This document shows positions 53,147 through 62,341 of a DNA stretch of 64,000 nt, piece after piece. A model generated the notes under the pieces. It was not told the DNA's origin. It saw only the letters and a list, made by a program, of their open reading frames with translations, and did not search any database. How positions within the stretch are numbered: position 1 is the first letter of the stretch; every line of letters starts with the position of its first letter. The stretch comes from Chloroflexota bacterium (GTDB lineage Bacteria > Chloroflexota > Anaerolineae > Aggregatilineales > Phototrophicaceae). The stretch is from contig JACRPS010000003.1 of NCBI GenBank assembly GCA_016223085.1, forward strand, positions 248,001-312,000, in the 5' to 3' direction. The position numbers and the translations under genes were made by a program.

Positions 53147-54460
53147 TTACAGCGAGACAATCCGCGCCCTGCCGGTGCGCGGGTAAGTGGCATGGCGCGT
53201 GTCCACGATCAGGCGGCTGTGGTCAACCACGTGCTGCCAGTCAAACCAGGTGTGGTCGGTCACGATCACCACACAGTCGGCCTCCTCCAGCAGCGCGTCG
53301 CTGTACTCGACGCCATGCATGATCTCGCCACCATCCAAACGTACCTGTTCGATGTAAGGATCGTGATAGACCACCTCGCCGCCGCGTTCCTGCAGCAGGC
53401 CGATGATGTCCAGCGCCGGGCTTTCGCGCACGTCGTTCACGTCGCGTTTGTAGGCCACACCCAGCACCACGATTTTTGACCCCTTGATCGCCTTGCCGTC
53501 GTCGTTCAGCGCCAGCAGCACCTTGTTCACTACGTACAACGGCATTGAGGTGTTAATTTCGCTGGCGAGTTCGATGAAGCGGGCGTTGTAGTTCAATGAT
53601 TTCAGCTTCCAGCTCAGGTACAGCGGGTCAATCGGGATGCAGTGGCCGCCCAGCCCCGGCCCCGGATAAAACGGCATAAACCCAAACGGCTTGGTCGAGG
53701 CGCCGCGAATCACTTCCCATACATCTACGCCCAGCTTGTCGCACATCAGCGCCATTTCGTTCACCAGGCCGATGTTGACGGCGCGGAAGGTGTTCTCCAG
53801 CAGCTTGACCATCTCCGCCGCCGTCGGCGACGAGACTTCCAGCACCTGGTCAACCGCCGTCCGGTACAGCACGCCGGAGACTTCGGTGCAGGCCGGGCTG
53901 ACACCACCGACCACCTTCGGCGTGTTGCGCACACCATACTTGGGGTTGCTGGGGTCAACCCGCTCTGGCGAAAAAGCCACAAATACGTTGTCACCGACCT
54001 TAAAACCCCGTTCTTCCAATCGTGGGATGATAATTTCTTCGGTCGTGCCGGGGTAGGTCGTGCTTTCCAGGACGATCAGCATCCCTTCGTGCGCCACTTC
54101 CGATACGGCATTCACCGAATCGATCACGTAAGACATATCCGGGTCTTTGGTTTTACGCAGCGGCGTGGGCACGCAAATGCTGACCGTATCCGCCTCGCGC
54201 AGCACGCTGTACTCGGTGGAAGCACACAGCTTGCCACTCTGCACCAGCGGCCTGACGCGCTCGGTCGGTACATCGAGAATGTAACTTTCCCCCTGATTCA
54301 GCAGATTAACCTTTTCGGCGGATACATCCACGCCGAGCACGGTAAACCCGGCTTCGGCAAATTCGACCGCCAGCGGCAGGCCGACGTAGCCCAGACCGAC
54401 CACACCCACGCGAGCCGTCCGGTTGTTCAGGCGATCCAGCAGTGTTTGTTTGATGCTCAT
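53147..54460 (-). CDS. Nucleotide-sugar dehydrogenase (UDP-GlcNAc/ManNAc 6-dehydrogenase type)
   Basis: 437 residues. NAD-binding GxGxxG in VGLGYVGLPLAVEFAEAGF (about 20-38). ESTTYPGTTEEII and FSPERVDPSNP follow, and the catalytic Cys is in GPGLGGHCIPIDPLYLSWK. The C-terminal part has GVAYKRDVNDVRESPALDI. This set is typical of the WbpA/TviB/WecC group, which makes UDP-N-acetyl-hexosaminuronic acid from UDP-HexNAc for surface polysaccharides. It is probably part of an envelope-sugar cluster with the long-form RmlA-type enzyme at 62341-63414. Confidence 0.93.
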   Translation of the reverse strand: MSIKQTLLDRLNNRTARVGVVGLGYVGLPLAVEFAEAGFTVLGVDVSAEKVNLLNQGESYILDVPTERVRPLVQSGKLCASTEYSVLREADTVSICVPTPLRKTKDPDMSYVIDSVNAVSEVAHEGMLIVLESTTYPGTTEEIIIPRLEERGFKVGDNVFVAFSPERVDPSNPKYGVRNTPKVVGGVSPACTEVSGVLYRTAVDQVLEVSSPTAAEMVKLLENTFRAVNIGLVNEMALMCDKLGVDVWEVIRGASTKPFGFMPFYPGPGLGGHCIPIDPLYLSWKLKSLNYNARFIELASEINTSMPLYVVNKVLLALNDDGKAIKGSKIVVLGVAYKRDVNDVRESPALDIIGLLQERGGEVVYHDPYIEQVRLDGGEIMHGVEYSDALLEEADCVVIVTDHTWFDWQHVVDHSRLIVDTRHATYPRTGRARIVSL

Positions 54461-54614
54461 CTTTTATGTGTCTCTTTATATGATGGCGTACACCGGGGGG
54501 TGATTATAGTCAGCCCGCAGCAGCCCTTCAAGCCTGCATCCCGTCGGCATCGCCTCAGCCCAGGAATCAAACACCGGAACCAAACGGTCGGTACTCCGGG
54601 GCGCGGGCTGCCGG

Positions 54615-56780
54615 TTAACCCAGGACGGCTACCACCTGCTTTAAATACTCCAATGCCTGCTCTGCGTCATTGAGAGCGTCAAAAGCCACGCGGATGGCCG
54701 GCCCCTTGCGGCTTTCCCGCAGCGACAGTTCACCCTGTTTGGTGCGCCCCTTGGCGATCCGGAGCAGCGACCGCGCCTGCGCCAGTTGCACCCGCGTGCT
54801 GAAGTTCACGTCCTCACGCTCGCGGGCAAAAATGGTGTAGGTATCGGCAATCGCCCGCATCAGCGATACAATCGGGTCACGGTCGGCAGCCACGTTGCGC
54901 GGCGCGCGCAGCAGTTCCAGGTCTACCAGCAGTTCGCCCACGTCCATCGCCGCGTCACCATTGCGGCGGAATTTCTCCAGATCAATCAGCTTGAAGTCCA
55001 GTTCGCTGTCACTGCCGGAATCGCGCTGTTTAAGCCGGCGCACCATGATATTGCGCGAGTGCAGATCGCCGTGCATACAGGCAATCGGGAACGTTTCCAG
55101 ATCAAGCTGGCGGCGCACCAACTGCCCGACCATTTCCAGTAGCGTCCGCTGGAGGTTCAGCGCGTACCGCTGCTTGTCGGGGCTGTCCAGCAGGCGGTTT
55201 TCCAGAATGTAGCTGAAGACCTGCCGGACATGCTCCTGCATCGGCATCAGATAAAGCTGCATCAGCAGGCCGTCCTGCGTGGACAGGCGCGGGCGACCAT
55301 CTCCCCGGTGAACGCGCAGCAGGAACAGCCCCAGTTCGTTTACCAGCGCCTCGTGAATCTGCGGCACTTTTTGCAGCGCGTCGTACAGCGTCCGGTAGCG
55401 GTTAAGGTCAGCCATAATGACGTAGGCACGGCGTTTGACCGGGTCCACGTAACTCGGCTGCGGGATGTTCACAAAACAGTCTTTAATCGCCGACGGTAGC
55501 TTGTCGTAGTTGTCGCGCTCGGCGTCAATTTCGTCTATCGGGCCGTACTTCACCACCAGCGAGTCGGCGTTCGGAATCGCCAGCCGGAAGGTATCGTCCT
55601 CCGGCTGCATCGGGTTGCAGATGCGCGGGCGAATCCGCACCACGTTTGAGTCCGACATGCCCAGCCGCATCTGTTCCGGCGGCTTCTCCAGGTCAACCTG
55701 AATCCAGTTCTGGAGCGCCTTTTTGATGTTGACCGTATCCGTTGGCTCCACCTGCCGCACCTGCTGTGCCGCCAGCTTACGGTGAATGTAGCTCGCACCC
55801 CAGCGAATGAGGGGATGTTCCAGAAAGGCCCGTAGCGATACCAGCGTGCGAGAGACAATCAGCAGGTAATCATACGGATTGGGGAACAGCGACCGCAGCG
55901 TATGAACCGCGTTCGGCCCGTGAAACACGCCCCACCACAGTTCCATCGCCCGGCACACCACCGGCTCGACCTCCGGGTAGGCGGGCAGCATCGGCATCAG
56001 GTTTTCGATCACATAACACGTGCTCAGCATCGTTTCGCGGAAGATTTCGCGGTAATCGGCGATCAGGTCTACCGTCAGCGCCTGCTGCTGGATGGACTGA
56101 CCGATGCCCATCATGTCCTGACTTAAACCCCACAATCCGCCGCTTTGCTCAGCAATCCGCAACAGGTCGGCCAGATGCTTGCGCTGCTGCCCCGGCGTCA
56201 GCCGTCCGACCAGTTCATGACGCAGCCGCAGCGCCAGTGCCAGGTCCTTGTCACGGCGGGTATCCTGCACCATCCGGTTCGACCACTTGCGCAGGTCGTC
56301 TTCCGCCATGAGGCCGTTCAGCACGCCCTTTTCCCGCGCCAGCGCCATCACCTTGATCGTCCACAACGTATCAAACGCCAGATCGCTCGACTGGATATCA
56401 AAATAATCGGTTGGCGTACGCTGTTGCAGCAGTTGCTGCAACCGGGGCAGCACGCTCGGATGGTCCGGGCACAGACTCAGCAGCGCCTCCAGCCGGTTCA
56501 TCTCAACGGCGTCAATCCGGCGGTGCGCTTCGTTGGGGAATGGCGTGGCAAACCAGTCAGCAGCCTCGCGCAGTTCGTCCTGGTCGGAAGCAAAGCCGTA
56601 GGCCAGCAGCGCGGTGGTGTAGTGCTGCGTCACGCGGACGGCGTTGGCGGAGACTTCGCCGCGCGCGTCCAGCGGCGGGCTGAGTACCAGTTCGGGATAT
56701 TCAAACCGCGCCCGCAGCAGATCGAGCACCAGTTCACCTAAAGTCGGTTCGAGTTCGTGGAGTTCGCGTAAGTTTGGCAT
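54615..56780 (-). CDS. Large APH-fold phosphotransferase-like protein with N-terminal helical domain
   Basis: 721 residues from the ATG at 56780; no clear ribosome site is seen. The first ~370 residues are helical, with no membrane segment and no family match by eye. Residues about 395-640 resemble an APH/choline-kinase fold: a nucleotide-binding strand pair (ADSLVVKYG, EIDAERDNYDKL), the catalytic loop ACMHGDLHSRNIM (about 568-579) and the metal-binding FKLIDLEKF. Up to residue 720 is a helical tail. The catalytic residues (D572 of HGDLH, N577, D600) are present, so it may be an active kinase or ligase-like enzyme. The substrate and pathway are unknown. Confidence 0.7.
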   Translation of the reverse strand: MPNLRELHELEPTLGELVLDLLRARFEYPELVLSPPLDARGEVSANAVRVTQHYTTALLAYGFASDQDELREAADWFATPFPNEAHRRIDAVEMNRLEALLSLCPDHPSVLPRLQQLLQQRTPTDYFDIQSSDLAFDTLWTIKVMALAREKGVLNGLMAEDDLRKWSNRMVQDTRRDKDLALALRLRHELVGRLTPGQQRKHLADLLRIAEQSGGLWGLSQDMMGIGQSIQQQALTVDLIADYREIFRETMLSTCYVIENLMPMLPAYPEVEPVVCRAMELWWGVFHGPNAVHTLRSLFPNPYDYLLIVSRTLVSLRAFLEHPLIRWGASYIHRKLAAQQVRQVEPTDTVNIKKALQNWIQVDLEKPPEQMRLGMSDSNVVRIRPRICNPMQPEDDTFRLAIPNADSLVVKYGPIDEIDAERDNYDKLPSAIKDCFVNIPQPSYVDPVKRRAYVIMADLNRYRTLYDALQKVPQIHEALVNELGLFLLRVHRGDGRPRLSTQDGLLMQLYLMPMQEHVRQVFSYILENRLLDSPDKQRYALNLQRTLLEMVGQLVRRQLDLETFPIACMHGDLHSRNIMVRRLKQRDSGSDSELDFKLIDLEKFRRNGDAAMDVGELLVDLELLRAPRNVAADRDPIVSLMRAIADTYTIFAREREDVNFSTRVQLAQARSLLRIAKGRTKQGELSLRESRKGPAIRVAFDALNDAEQALEYLKQVVAVLG

Positions 56781-56899
56781 CAAGACGTGTTGTCACAACC
56801 TCAGTGTAAAACGGGATAAGGTTGAGGTTTAGACAACCGTGAATTCTAACAGATTTGAAACGCGGGCGCTACTGCGATGAAAGCGCCTGAACACACGCG

Positions 56900-56927
56900 T
56901 AAGGGCGCACCGCGGTGCGCCCCTACA
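56900..56927. repeat. Family A element
   Basis: GTAAGGGCGCACCGCGGTGCGCCCCTAC between convergent-type spaces of two minus genes. Confidence 0.85.
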
Positions 56928-56966
56928 GTCATCTCTCAGCTTACGATTCTGTTTTCGCCCGCCATT

Positions 56967-58148
56967 TTACACGTTCGGCTGCGGGGTTTCTTCCGGCTGC
57001 GTATCCGGTTGCCCAGGGATCGGCGGGTGCATAAAGCCGCGCCCCATGCCGCGCCCATCCGGGCCGAAGAAGCGGAAGCCGGGCATCATGTTGCTGAAGT
57101 CAGCCTCATCCAGCGTCACTTCCACATCCATCGTTTCGCCGTCGCGCAGCACCGTCAGCGTGACGGTATCGCCCGGCTCATACGCCAGCAGGCGGTCACG
57201 CAGGGTGCGCTCGGCGTCCACCCTGTCGCCGTCAACAGCGGTCACGATGTCATTCGCTTGCAGCCCGGCCTTCTCCGCCGGTGAATCTTTTGTCACTTCC
57301 ATAATCAGCGCGCCCTCGGTCTGGGTGACGTTGTGTTCTTCCGCCGTCTTTTCGTCCAGCGTCACAAACTGCACGCCCAGGCGCGCACCGCCGCCCATCA
57401 TGCCAAAGGGCATATCAAACGGCATGGCAAAACCGCGCCCTTCGCCAAACGGGATGACCAGATTGTCAAGCGAGATTTCGAGCGTGACCGTTTCGCCACC
57501 ACGCTGCACTTCAACCGTCACCGGCTGGCTCGTGTCCAGGCTGGTCAGGGCCTGTAGAATGTCAGACGGCTGCCTGATCTCGGTGTCACCTACCTTCGTA
57601 ATCACGTCGCCCACTTCGAATCCGGCTTCGGCAGCGGCGGAATCCGGTTCCACCTCGCGCACAACCAGCCCCTCGTCGGTCTGTTCCAGCCGCAGGCCAA
57701 ACAGCGACGCCATGCCGGGCATAATCTGAATGTTCACGTCCGGCTCGGTCCGCTGCGGGCGTTCAGCGAGCGTCACATCCAGCGACAGCGTTTCGTCGCC
57801 GCGCTGCACATCCAGCGTGACCGTATCGCCAACTGCGTGCTGCGCCAGCACGTCGCGCGCGGTTTCGGCGGTGACGGCCTCGCCACCAATCGCCGTTATC
57901 ACATCGCCTACCTGTAATCCCGCGTCCTCGGCGGGACTGCCGGCCACGACTTCCTCAACCCGCGCACCATCATCCACCGCCGAAAGCAGCACGCCCAGAA
58001 ACGGCTGCGCGGCTTCTGGCGTAGCCTCTTCCGGTGTCGCTTCCGGTGTCGCTTCATCCTGCGCGACGGCCAGGTTCGCCGCAAACAGCGCCAGAACCAG
58101 CGCCAGGAGCAGCATCAGGGAAATCGAAACAGATCGTCGGTTTAACAT
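56967..58148 (-). CDS. Secreted protein with three PDZ domains, no protease domain
   Basis: 393 residues from the ATG at 58148, preceded by GGGAGGAG. A signal peptide (LMLLLALVLALFAANLAVA) and a Pro/Thr/Glu linker come first (ATPEATPEEATPE). Three PDZ modules follow: VEEVVAGSPAEDAGLQVGDV, VREVEPDSAAAEAGFEVGDV and MEVTKDSPAEKAGLQANDIV, at about residues 50-130, 150-235 and 255-355. There is no trypsin-like Ser-protease domain (HtrA) before them. The C-terminus is Gly/Pro-rich (GMGRGFMHPPIPGQPDTQP). It may bind exported or misfolded proteins, or act as an adapter for another protease; the S41 protease at 63614 is a possible partner. Confidence 0.85.
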   Translation of the reverse strand: MLNRRSVSISLMLLLALVLALFAANLAVAQDEATPEATPEEATPEAAQPFLGVLLSAVDDGARVEEVVAGSPAEDAGLQVGDVITAIGGEAVTAETARDVLAQHAVGDTVTLDVQRGDETLSLDVTLAERPQRTEPDVNIQIMPGMASLFGLRLEQTDEGLVVREVEPDSAAAEAGFEVGDVITKVGDTEIRQPSDILQALTSLDTSQPVTVEVQRGGETVTLEISLDNLVIPFGEGRGFAMPFDMPFGMMGGGARLGVQFVTLDEKTAEEHNVTQTEGALIMEVTKDSPAEKAGLQANDIVTAVDGDRVDAERTLRDRLLAYEPGDTVTLTVLRDGETMDVEVTLDEADFSNMMPGFRFFGPDGRGMGRGFMHPPIPGQPDTQPEETPQPNV

Positions 58149-58384
58149 GGTTCTCCTCCCGAATTGACTGACAAGCATCTGCGATATGCAGGGCTTACAT
58201 ACCATATTTCAATCTACTCCTAACGGCTAAAAACGGTATGAAATCGAGATAAAAAGCCGTTTAGCAGTTGATAAGCACCGTTTTTTATGCTTTCGACGGC
58301 AGGGTTGGTGTACGATCTAAGGGGGTTTTTGCTCATCAATCCGAAGAGTACGTTGACAAGCCCGCCACAGTGACAGGAATACGC

Positions 58385-59857
58385 ATGGCAAAATTAACCG
58401 CAAGGCTTCTCCCCACGCTGGTGATCGTGGCGCTGCTGCTGCCGCTGCTGGCAATGGGGTATCTGGGGCAGTACAGCCGCTACTTGGCAGACGATTACTG
58501 CACAACGGCGCGTGCGCTTTCTGATGGCGTTTTTGGTTCTGCGGTGTGGTGGTACAACCATTGGGCAGGGCAGTATACAAACTGGACCGTAAAGGGCCTA
58601 GCAGCATATCTGGGGCCGGGAATGGCCGGCTTCCTGCCCTCGCTGGTGCTGGCCGGGTGGACAATCATCGCTGTGTGGACGATGTATCAGATTGCTCGGC
58701 TCATTCGAATGCCGCTGCCGCGCTGGTATGCAGTTATGTGTGGCAGTCTGGTTGTTTATGCTGTATTAGACGGCACACCCAGTCTTATCCAGTCGTTGTA
58801 CTGGTTGGGCGCGGTTATCCCTTATACTACGCCGCTGCTTGCGATCACATTTCTCATCGGATATTGGATTTCCGTATATCGGCAGAATCCCGGACATACC
58901 CCACTCCGTGCAGTCGTTGTCACCGTCAGCATAACCTTCATCGCAGGTGGATTATCAGAAGTTTACGTCGCGTTCCAAACAACTGTCTTGGCGTTGGCGT
59001 TTGTTGGTGCGCTGGCGTTCGCGCCTGTGCCCTGCCGGCGTGTCGGGTTGAAGCTGCTGGCTGCTGGGATTGCCGGCTCACTGACAGCGCTGCTTATCAT
59101 CGTTGTAGCGCCGGGGAATGCGGCGCGAATGGCACGTTTTGAAGCCATCCCGCTGCCAGAGGTTATCGGAAAGACCCTGCTAACCACCGCGGCATTTCCC
59201 ATTATCGCTGCCGGCAGGTTTTCCACCATTCCGTTAATCGTGGCGGTTTTGGTTCCCTTGTTCATCTGCTATCAGGTTGAGGCGGTGCCTGCTCATCTTC
59301 GCCTGCCACTAGTCACCGTTAAAAAGCTGCTGGTGCTGTCGGCGCTGACGGCGTTTATACTTATCGCGGCGTGTCTCGCGCCACCCATCCAGGGAACCGG
59401 CAATCCCCCGGCGGCGCGCGTTTATATCCTGCCCCAATTTATCCTGATTGGTACAGCGATCTTCTGGGGTGCTGTGATGGGATTAAGCGCCCGCCATTCG
59501 CAATCTCGTCTGACACCTGGTGCGCGTTTGATAACCTCAGCGATTATGGTTGTCATTCTGCTAGTTGGCCCAATCGCGTCGGCCAGTCAAGTTCTGGTGG
59601 ACGTACCCGACTTTCGCACATATGCCAACGAATGGGACACCCGTGATCGGGAAATCCGCGCTGCTGTTGAGCGTGGAGAACGGAACATCGTCACGCACAT
59701 GCTGACGGTAGACCTCGGGAGGCGCGCCGCACTGGACATCATCGCGCCCGATGGGGAGAAAAGCATCAACACTTGTGCCGCGGACTACTATGGGGCGGAT
59801 ACGCTGACAGCCCGTACACGACTGCAAATGGGCACGAAATCACCGGCATCGAGGTAA
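58385..59857 (+). CDS. DUF6056-type integral membrane protein
   Basis: 490 residues from the ATG at 58385, preceded by ACAGGAATA. About ten membrane segments. The N-terminal loop has YLADDYCTTARALSDGV, then WWYNHWAGQYTNW, as in DUF6056 and related GT-C-like proteins. The C-terminus has a large soluble end (YANEWDTRDREIRAAVERGE). The shared Asp-Asp in the first loop resembles GT-C catalytic residues. It is 4 bases from the GT87 gene and co-expressed with it. Its likely role is in cell-surface sugar assembly, but no reaction is proved. Confidence 0.75.
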   Translation: MAKLTARLLPTLVIVALLLPLLAMGYLGQYSRYLADDYCTTARALSDGVFGSAVWWYNHWAGQYTNWTVKGLAAYLGPGMAGFLPSLVLAGWTIIAVWTMYQIARLIRMPLPRWYAVMCGSLVVYAVLDGTPSLIQSLYWLGAVIPYTTPLLAITFLIGYWISVYRQNPGHTPLRAVVVTVSITFIAGGLSEVYVAFQTTVLALAFVGALAFAPVPCRRVGLKLLAAGIAGSLTALLIIVVAPGNAARMARFEAIPLPEVIGKTLLTTAAFPIIAAGRFSTIPLIVAVLVPLFICYQVEAVPAHLRLPLVTVKKLLVLSALTAFILIAACLAPPIQGTGNPPAARVYILPQFILIGTAIFWGAVMGLSARHSQSRLTPGARLITSAIMVVILLVGPIASASQVLVDVPDFRTYANEWDTRDREIRAAVERGERNIVTHMLTVDLGRRAALDIIAPDGEKSINTCAADYYGADTLTARTRLQMGTKSPASR

Positions 59858-59861
59858 AGCA

Positions 59862-61115
59862 ATGAAAATACCTTTTAACCGTTACTGGCTGCTGGTCGGC
59901 CTGCTGTGGCTGCTATTCCTGGCGGCGACATTTTATCTGTATGTGTATCACCCTAACGGGGGGGGTGATTTTAGTTATTACTACCGGGGAATCCAGCGCC
60001 TCCTGAATGGTATTCCCCTGTATGAAAATCTGCGCAGCATAGACTATGTCGGCCCACCATTGCAAATCCAACTGATGTCGCCGCTGGTGGCGCTAACCCC
60101 AGACCAATCCTCAGCCGAACGACTGTGGTTTGCTGTCAATGTGATTGTTCTGCTGGTGACGCTGGCTCTGCTCAGCCGACATGTAACACAGCATCATCAA
60201 CGGCTTATCTTATGGACAGCGCCTATCTTTCTGGTTGCTACCTACCAATCTTTCTTGTTTGGACAAATAACGATCATCCTTTTCGCGCTAACGGTAGGCG
60301 CATGGGCGGCCTACCGCGAGCAGCACCCGTTGCTGGCGGGTGTGCTGCTGGCAACTGCCGTATGGACAAAATTTTATCCCGGATTGCTGCTGGCCTACTT
60401 TATGTGGAAACGGGAGTGGCGCGTCGTGTTCGCTGGAGTTGCTACAACCCTGATCATCATTCTATTGCAAGCGGTCATTTCCGGCACTGATACGCTGCTT
60501 TATTATTTTACGAATGTGCTGCCGGAACTGGCGGCTGAAGGTCAACCTTACCTGAATCATTCCAATAACTCGGTCCTCGGTTTTGCTCAGAAAATGTTTA
60601 TGGATTCGCCGCAAGTGATACCAGTACTGGTCAGCCCCACACTGCTAACCATCACGCGCTATGGCTTGCTACTGGCGCTAATGGGAGGAACGCTGTACTT
60701 GATTTCACGACCTACCATCCCACTGGCACAAACGCCAGAGGCGAAATACGATTTTGAATACTCAGCAGTATTGCTGGTTGCGCTCTTGGGAGGGTCAACG
60801 CTTGGCCTACATGGGATGCTTTCGGCACTCCTGCCGTTAGTGATCTTGTTTCGCTCCCCATACCGGCTGACACCTCAGGTGAGGTTGCGACTAAAGCTAC
60901 TCAGTTTGATAGCACTTATCCTCATTAATATGCATCTCCTTCTGATTCTCGGCTATCTTCGCCCGCCCTCAGACATGGAGCTGCCCGCGCTGGCGTTATC
61001 GCTACCGTTCTTCGGCATGATGCTGCTGTGGGGAATGGTGGCGTTCATGTTATATCGGCAGCGCCAAACCGATGCGGTGCTGGCGCCAATCGCGCAGGCC
61101 GCCGCTTCGGACTGA
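59862..61115 (+). CDS. GT87 (DUF2029)-family membrane glycosyltransferase
   Basis: 417 residues. Ten or so membrane segments. The first loop has GGGDFSYYYRGIQRLLNGIP with the catalytic Asp, then DYVGPPLQIQLMSPLVALTP. These match GT87 family proteins, which use polyprenyl-phosphate-linked mannose or arabinose. The central part (AVWTKFYPGLLLAYFMWKRE) has the conserved Lys-Phe-Tyr-Pro. It follows the DUF6056-type gene in an operon. The acceptor is not known. Confidence 0.9.
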   Translation: MKIPFNRYWLLVGLLWLLFLAATFYLYVYHPNGGGDFSYYYRGIQRLLNGIPLYENLRSIDYVGPPLQIQLMSPLVALTPDQSSAERLWFAVNVIVLLVTLALLSRHVTQHHQRLILWTAPIFLVATYQSFLFGQITIILFALTVGAWAAYREQHPLLAGVLLATAVWTKFYPGLLLAYFMWKREWRVVFAGVATTLIIILLQAVISGTDTLLYYFTNVLPELAAEGQPYLNHSNNSVLGFAQKMFMDSPQVIPVLVSPTLLTITRYGLLLALMGGTLYLISRPTIPLAQTPEAKYDFEYSAVLLVALLGGSTLGLHGMLSALLPLVILFRSPYRLTPQVRLRLKLLSLIALILINMHLLLILGYLRPPSDMELPALALSLPFFGMMLLWGMVAFMLYRQRQTDAVLAPIAQAAASD

Positions 61116-61181
61116 AACACAAAAACGAGGACAGGGTTTGGCCTATCCTCATTTGTGTTTTTGCTCCTTCGCGTCGTTGCG

Positions 61182-62207
61182 TTATTCTTTTTCATCCCCG
61201 TTTTTGCGGCCACCCAACCGCCTGGAGAGGAAGCCGCCCATCAGGCTGTTCATCATCTGGCCGCCCAGCGTTGGTCCGGACTCACGCGGCGTTTCCTGTT
61301 CCCAGCGGGCGTTGTGGCGGCGGTTAATCCACGTGCTGTACGCTTCCGAAGCATCCGTCAACGCCCCGTCCAGCGCGTCCCGGTCATTGGTAGCGAGAAT
61401 GCTGCGGAACGTTTGAAGCGTATCCAGCACCGCGTCCAGGTGACGCAGCAGGCTGTCGCGGTTGTTCAGCCAGGTGTCCCGCAAATCATCGGGATGGGTG
61501 TCATGAAGCTGGTGTGTCAGGCGGCCAAAACCGGGATTGGTGAGGCGCTGCGCGTCGTTCCAGCCCTGACGTTTGTAGGCGGTGTAGAAGGCGGCCACAC
61601 CCAGCAGCCCCGGCAGATTGTCGGTCAGCGCCATCAGGCTGTCATGTTCGGCAGGGTCAACAAAGTGGGGGGTTGCGCCCAGAATCACCGAAAAATCGGA
61701 CGCCAGTTCAATCGCATCACGGATAGCCGACACGCCCGGCACCAGCAGGATGTTGCCCTTGTCGAACAGGTCGGCAGCGGCGTGGCGGGTATCGTCCAGC
61801 CCGTCGAACAGGTAGGCGGGGTTGACGATAGGCGTCATGCCAACCATATGTACTTCGTTCGGCAGGTTGGCCTCCGCCCATTTCAGCGATGGCTGCTTCA
61901 GTGGCGACAGATCAAGCAGCACCGCGCCGGGACGGAACTCCCGCGCCAGTGTTTTGTAGGCGGAGGGCACGTCAGCATACGGCAGCGCCAGCACGACGAT
62001 GTCCCTGTTCTGCACTGCGTCAAACAGGTTGCGCTCGACCTTCAACCCCAGCGCGGCGGCATCCTCGCGCGCACCGACGCGCAGATCGGCGCAGACCACC
62101 TCAAACTGATGCGGCGCGTCCTTGCGTTCGTTATACCGCTTGAGCGCCAGCGCCACCGACGCGCCCAAGCGTCCCATGCCCAGTACGGCTACTGATACGT
62201 TTGCCAT
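61182..62207 (-). CDS. Prephenate dehydrogenase-like NAD(P)-binding protein
   Basis: 341 residues. An N-terminal Rossmann fold (VAVLGMGRLGASVALALKRY) and helical C-terminal domain. Residues such as VVLALPYADVPSAYKTLARE and LLDLSPLKQPSLKWAEANLP fit the TyrA/prephenate dehydrogenase family, and MVGMTPIVNPAYLFDG is a variant of the catalytic 'H-P' motif (His missing). The C-terminus (GGQMMNSLMGGFLSRRLGG) is basic and unusual. Without the canonical catalytic His (HPM/HPI), it may not act on prephenate. Confidence 0.75.
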   Translation of the reverse strand: MANVSVAVLGMGRLGASVALALKRYNERKDAPHQFEVVCADLRVGAREDAAALGLKVERNLFDAVQNRDIVVLALPYADVPSAYKTLAREFRPGAVLLDLSPLKQPSLKWAEANLPNEVHMVGMTPIVNPAYLFDGLDDTRHAAADLFDKGNILLVPGVSAIRDAIELASDFSVILGATPHFVDPAEHDSLMALTDNLPGLLGVAAFYTAYKRQGWNDAQRLTNPGFGRLTHQLHDTHPDDLRDTWLNNRDSLLRHLDAVLDTLQTFRSILATNDRDALDGALTDASEAYSTWINRRHNARWEQETPRESGPTLGGQMMNSLMGGFLSRRLGGRKNGDEKE

Positions 62208-62267
62208 CGTCTGCCCCCGCTTCTAACGCTTCGTTATCTGTGATTCTACGCTGCCAGCCGCTGCTGC

Positions 62268-62341
62268 GTTCAGTCGCCAGTCTACAGTCATCGGTCACAC
62301 TGCTGCATTTGACTGACGACTGAGGACAAATGACTAAAGAC
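62268..62341. repeat. Family C CAGTC/GACTG repeat array
   Basis: CAGTCGCCAGTCTACAGTC, GACTGACGACTGAGGACAAA and further units between the TyrA-like gene and the nucleotidyltransferase gene. Confidence 0.75.

Noticed and set aside
61155-62195. 346-residue plus-strand frame
   Set aside because: It is antisense to the TyrA-like dehydrogenase, which has a clear Rossmann motif on the minus strand.
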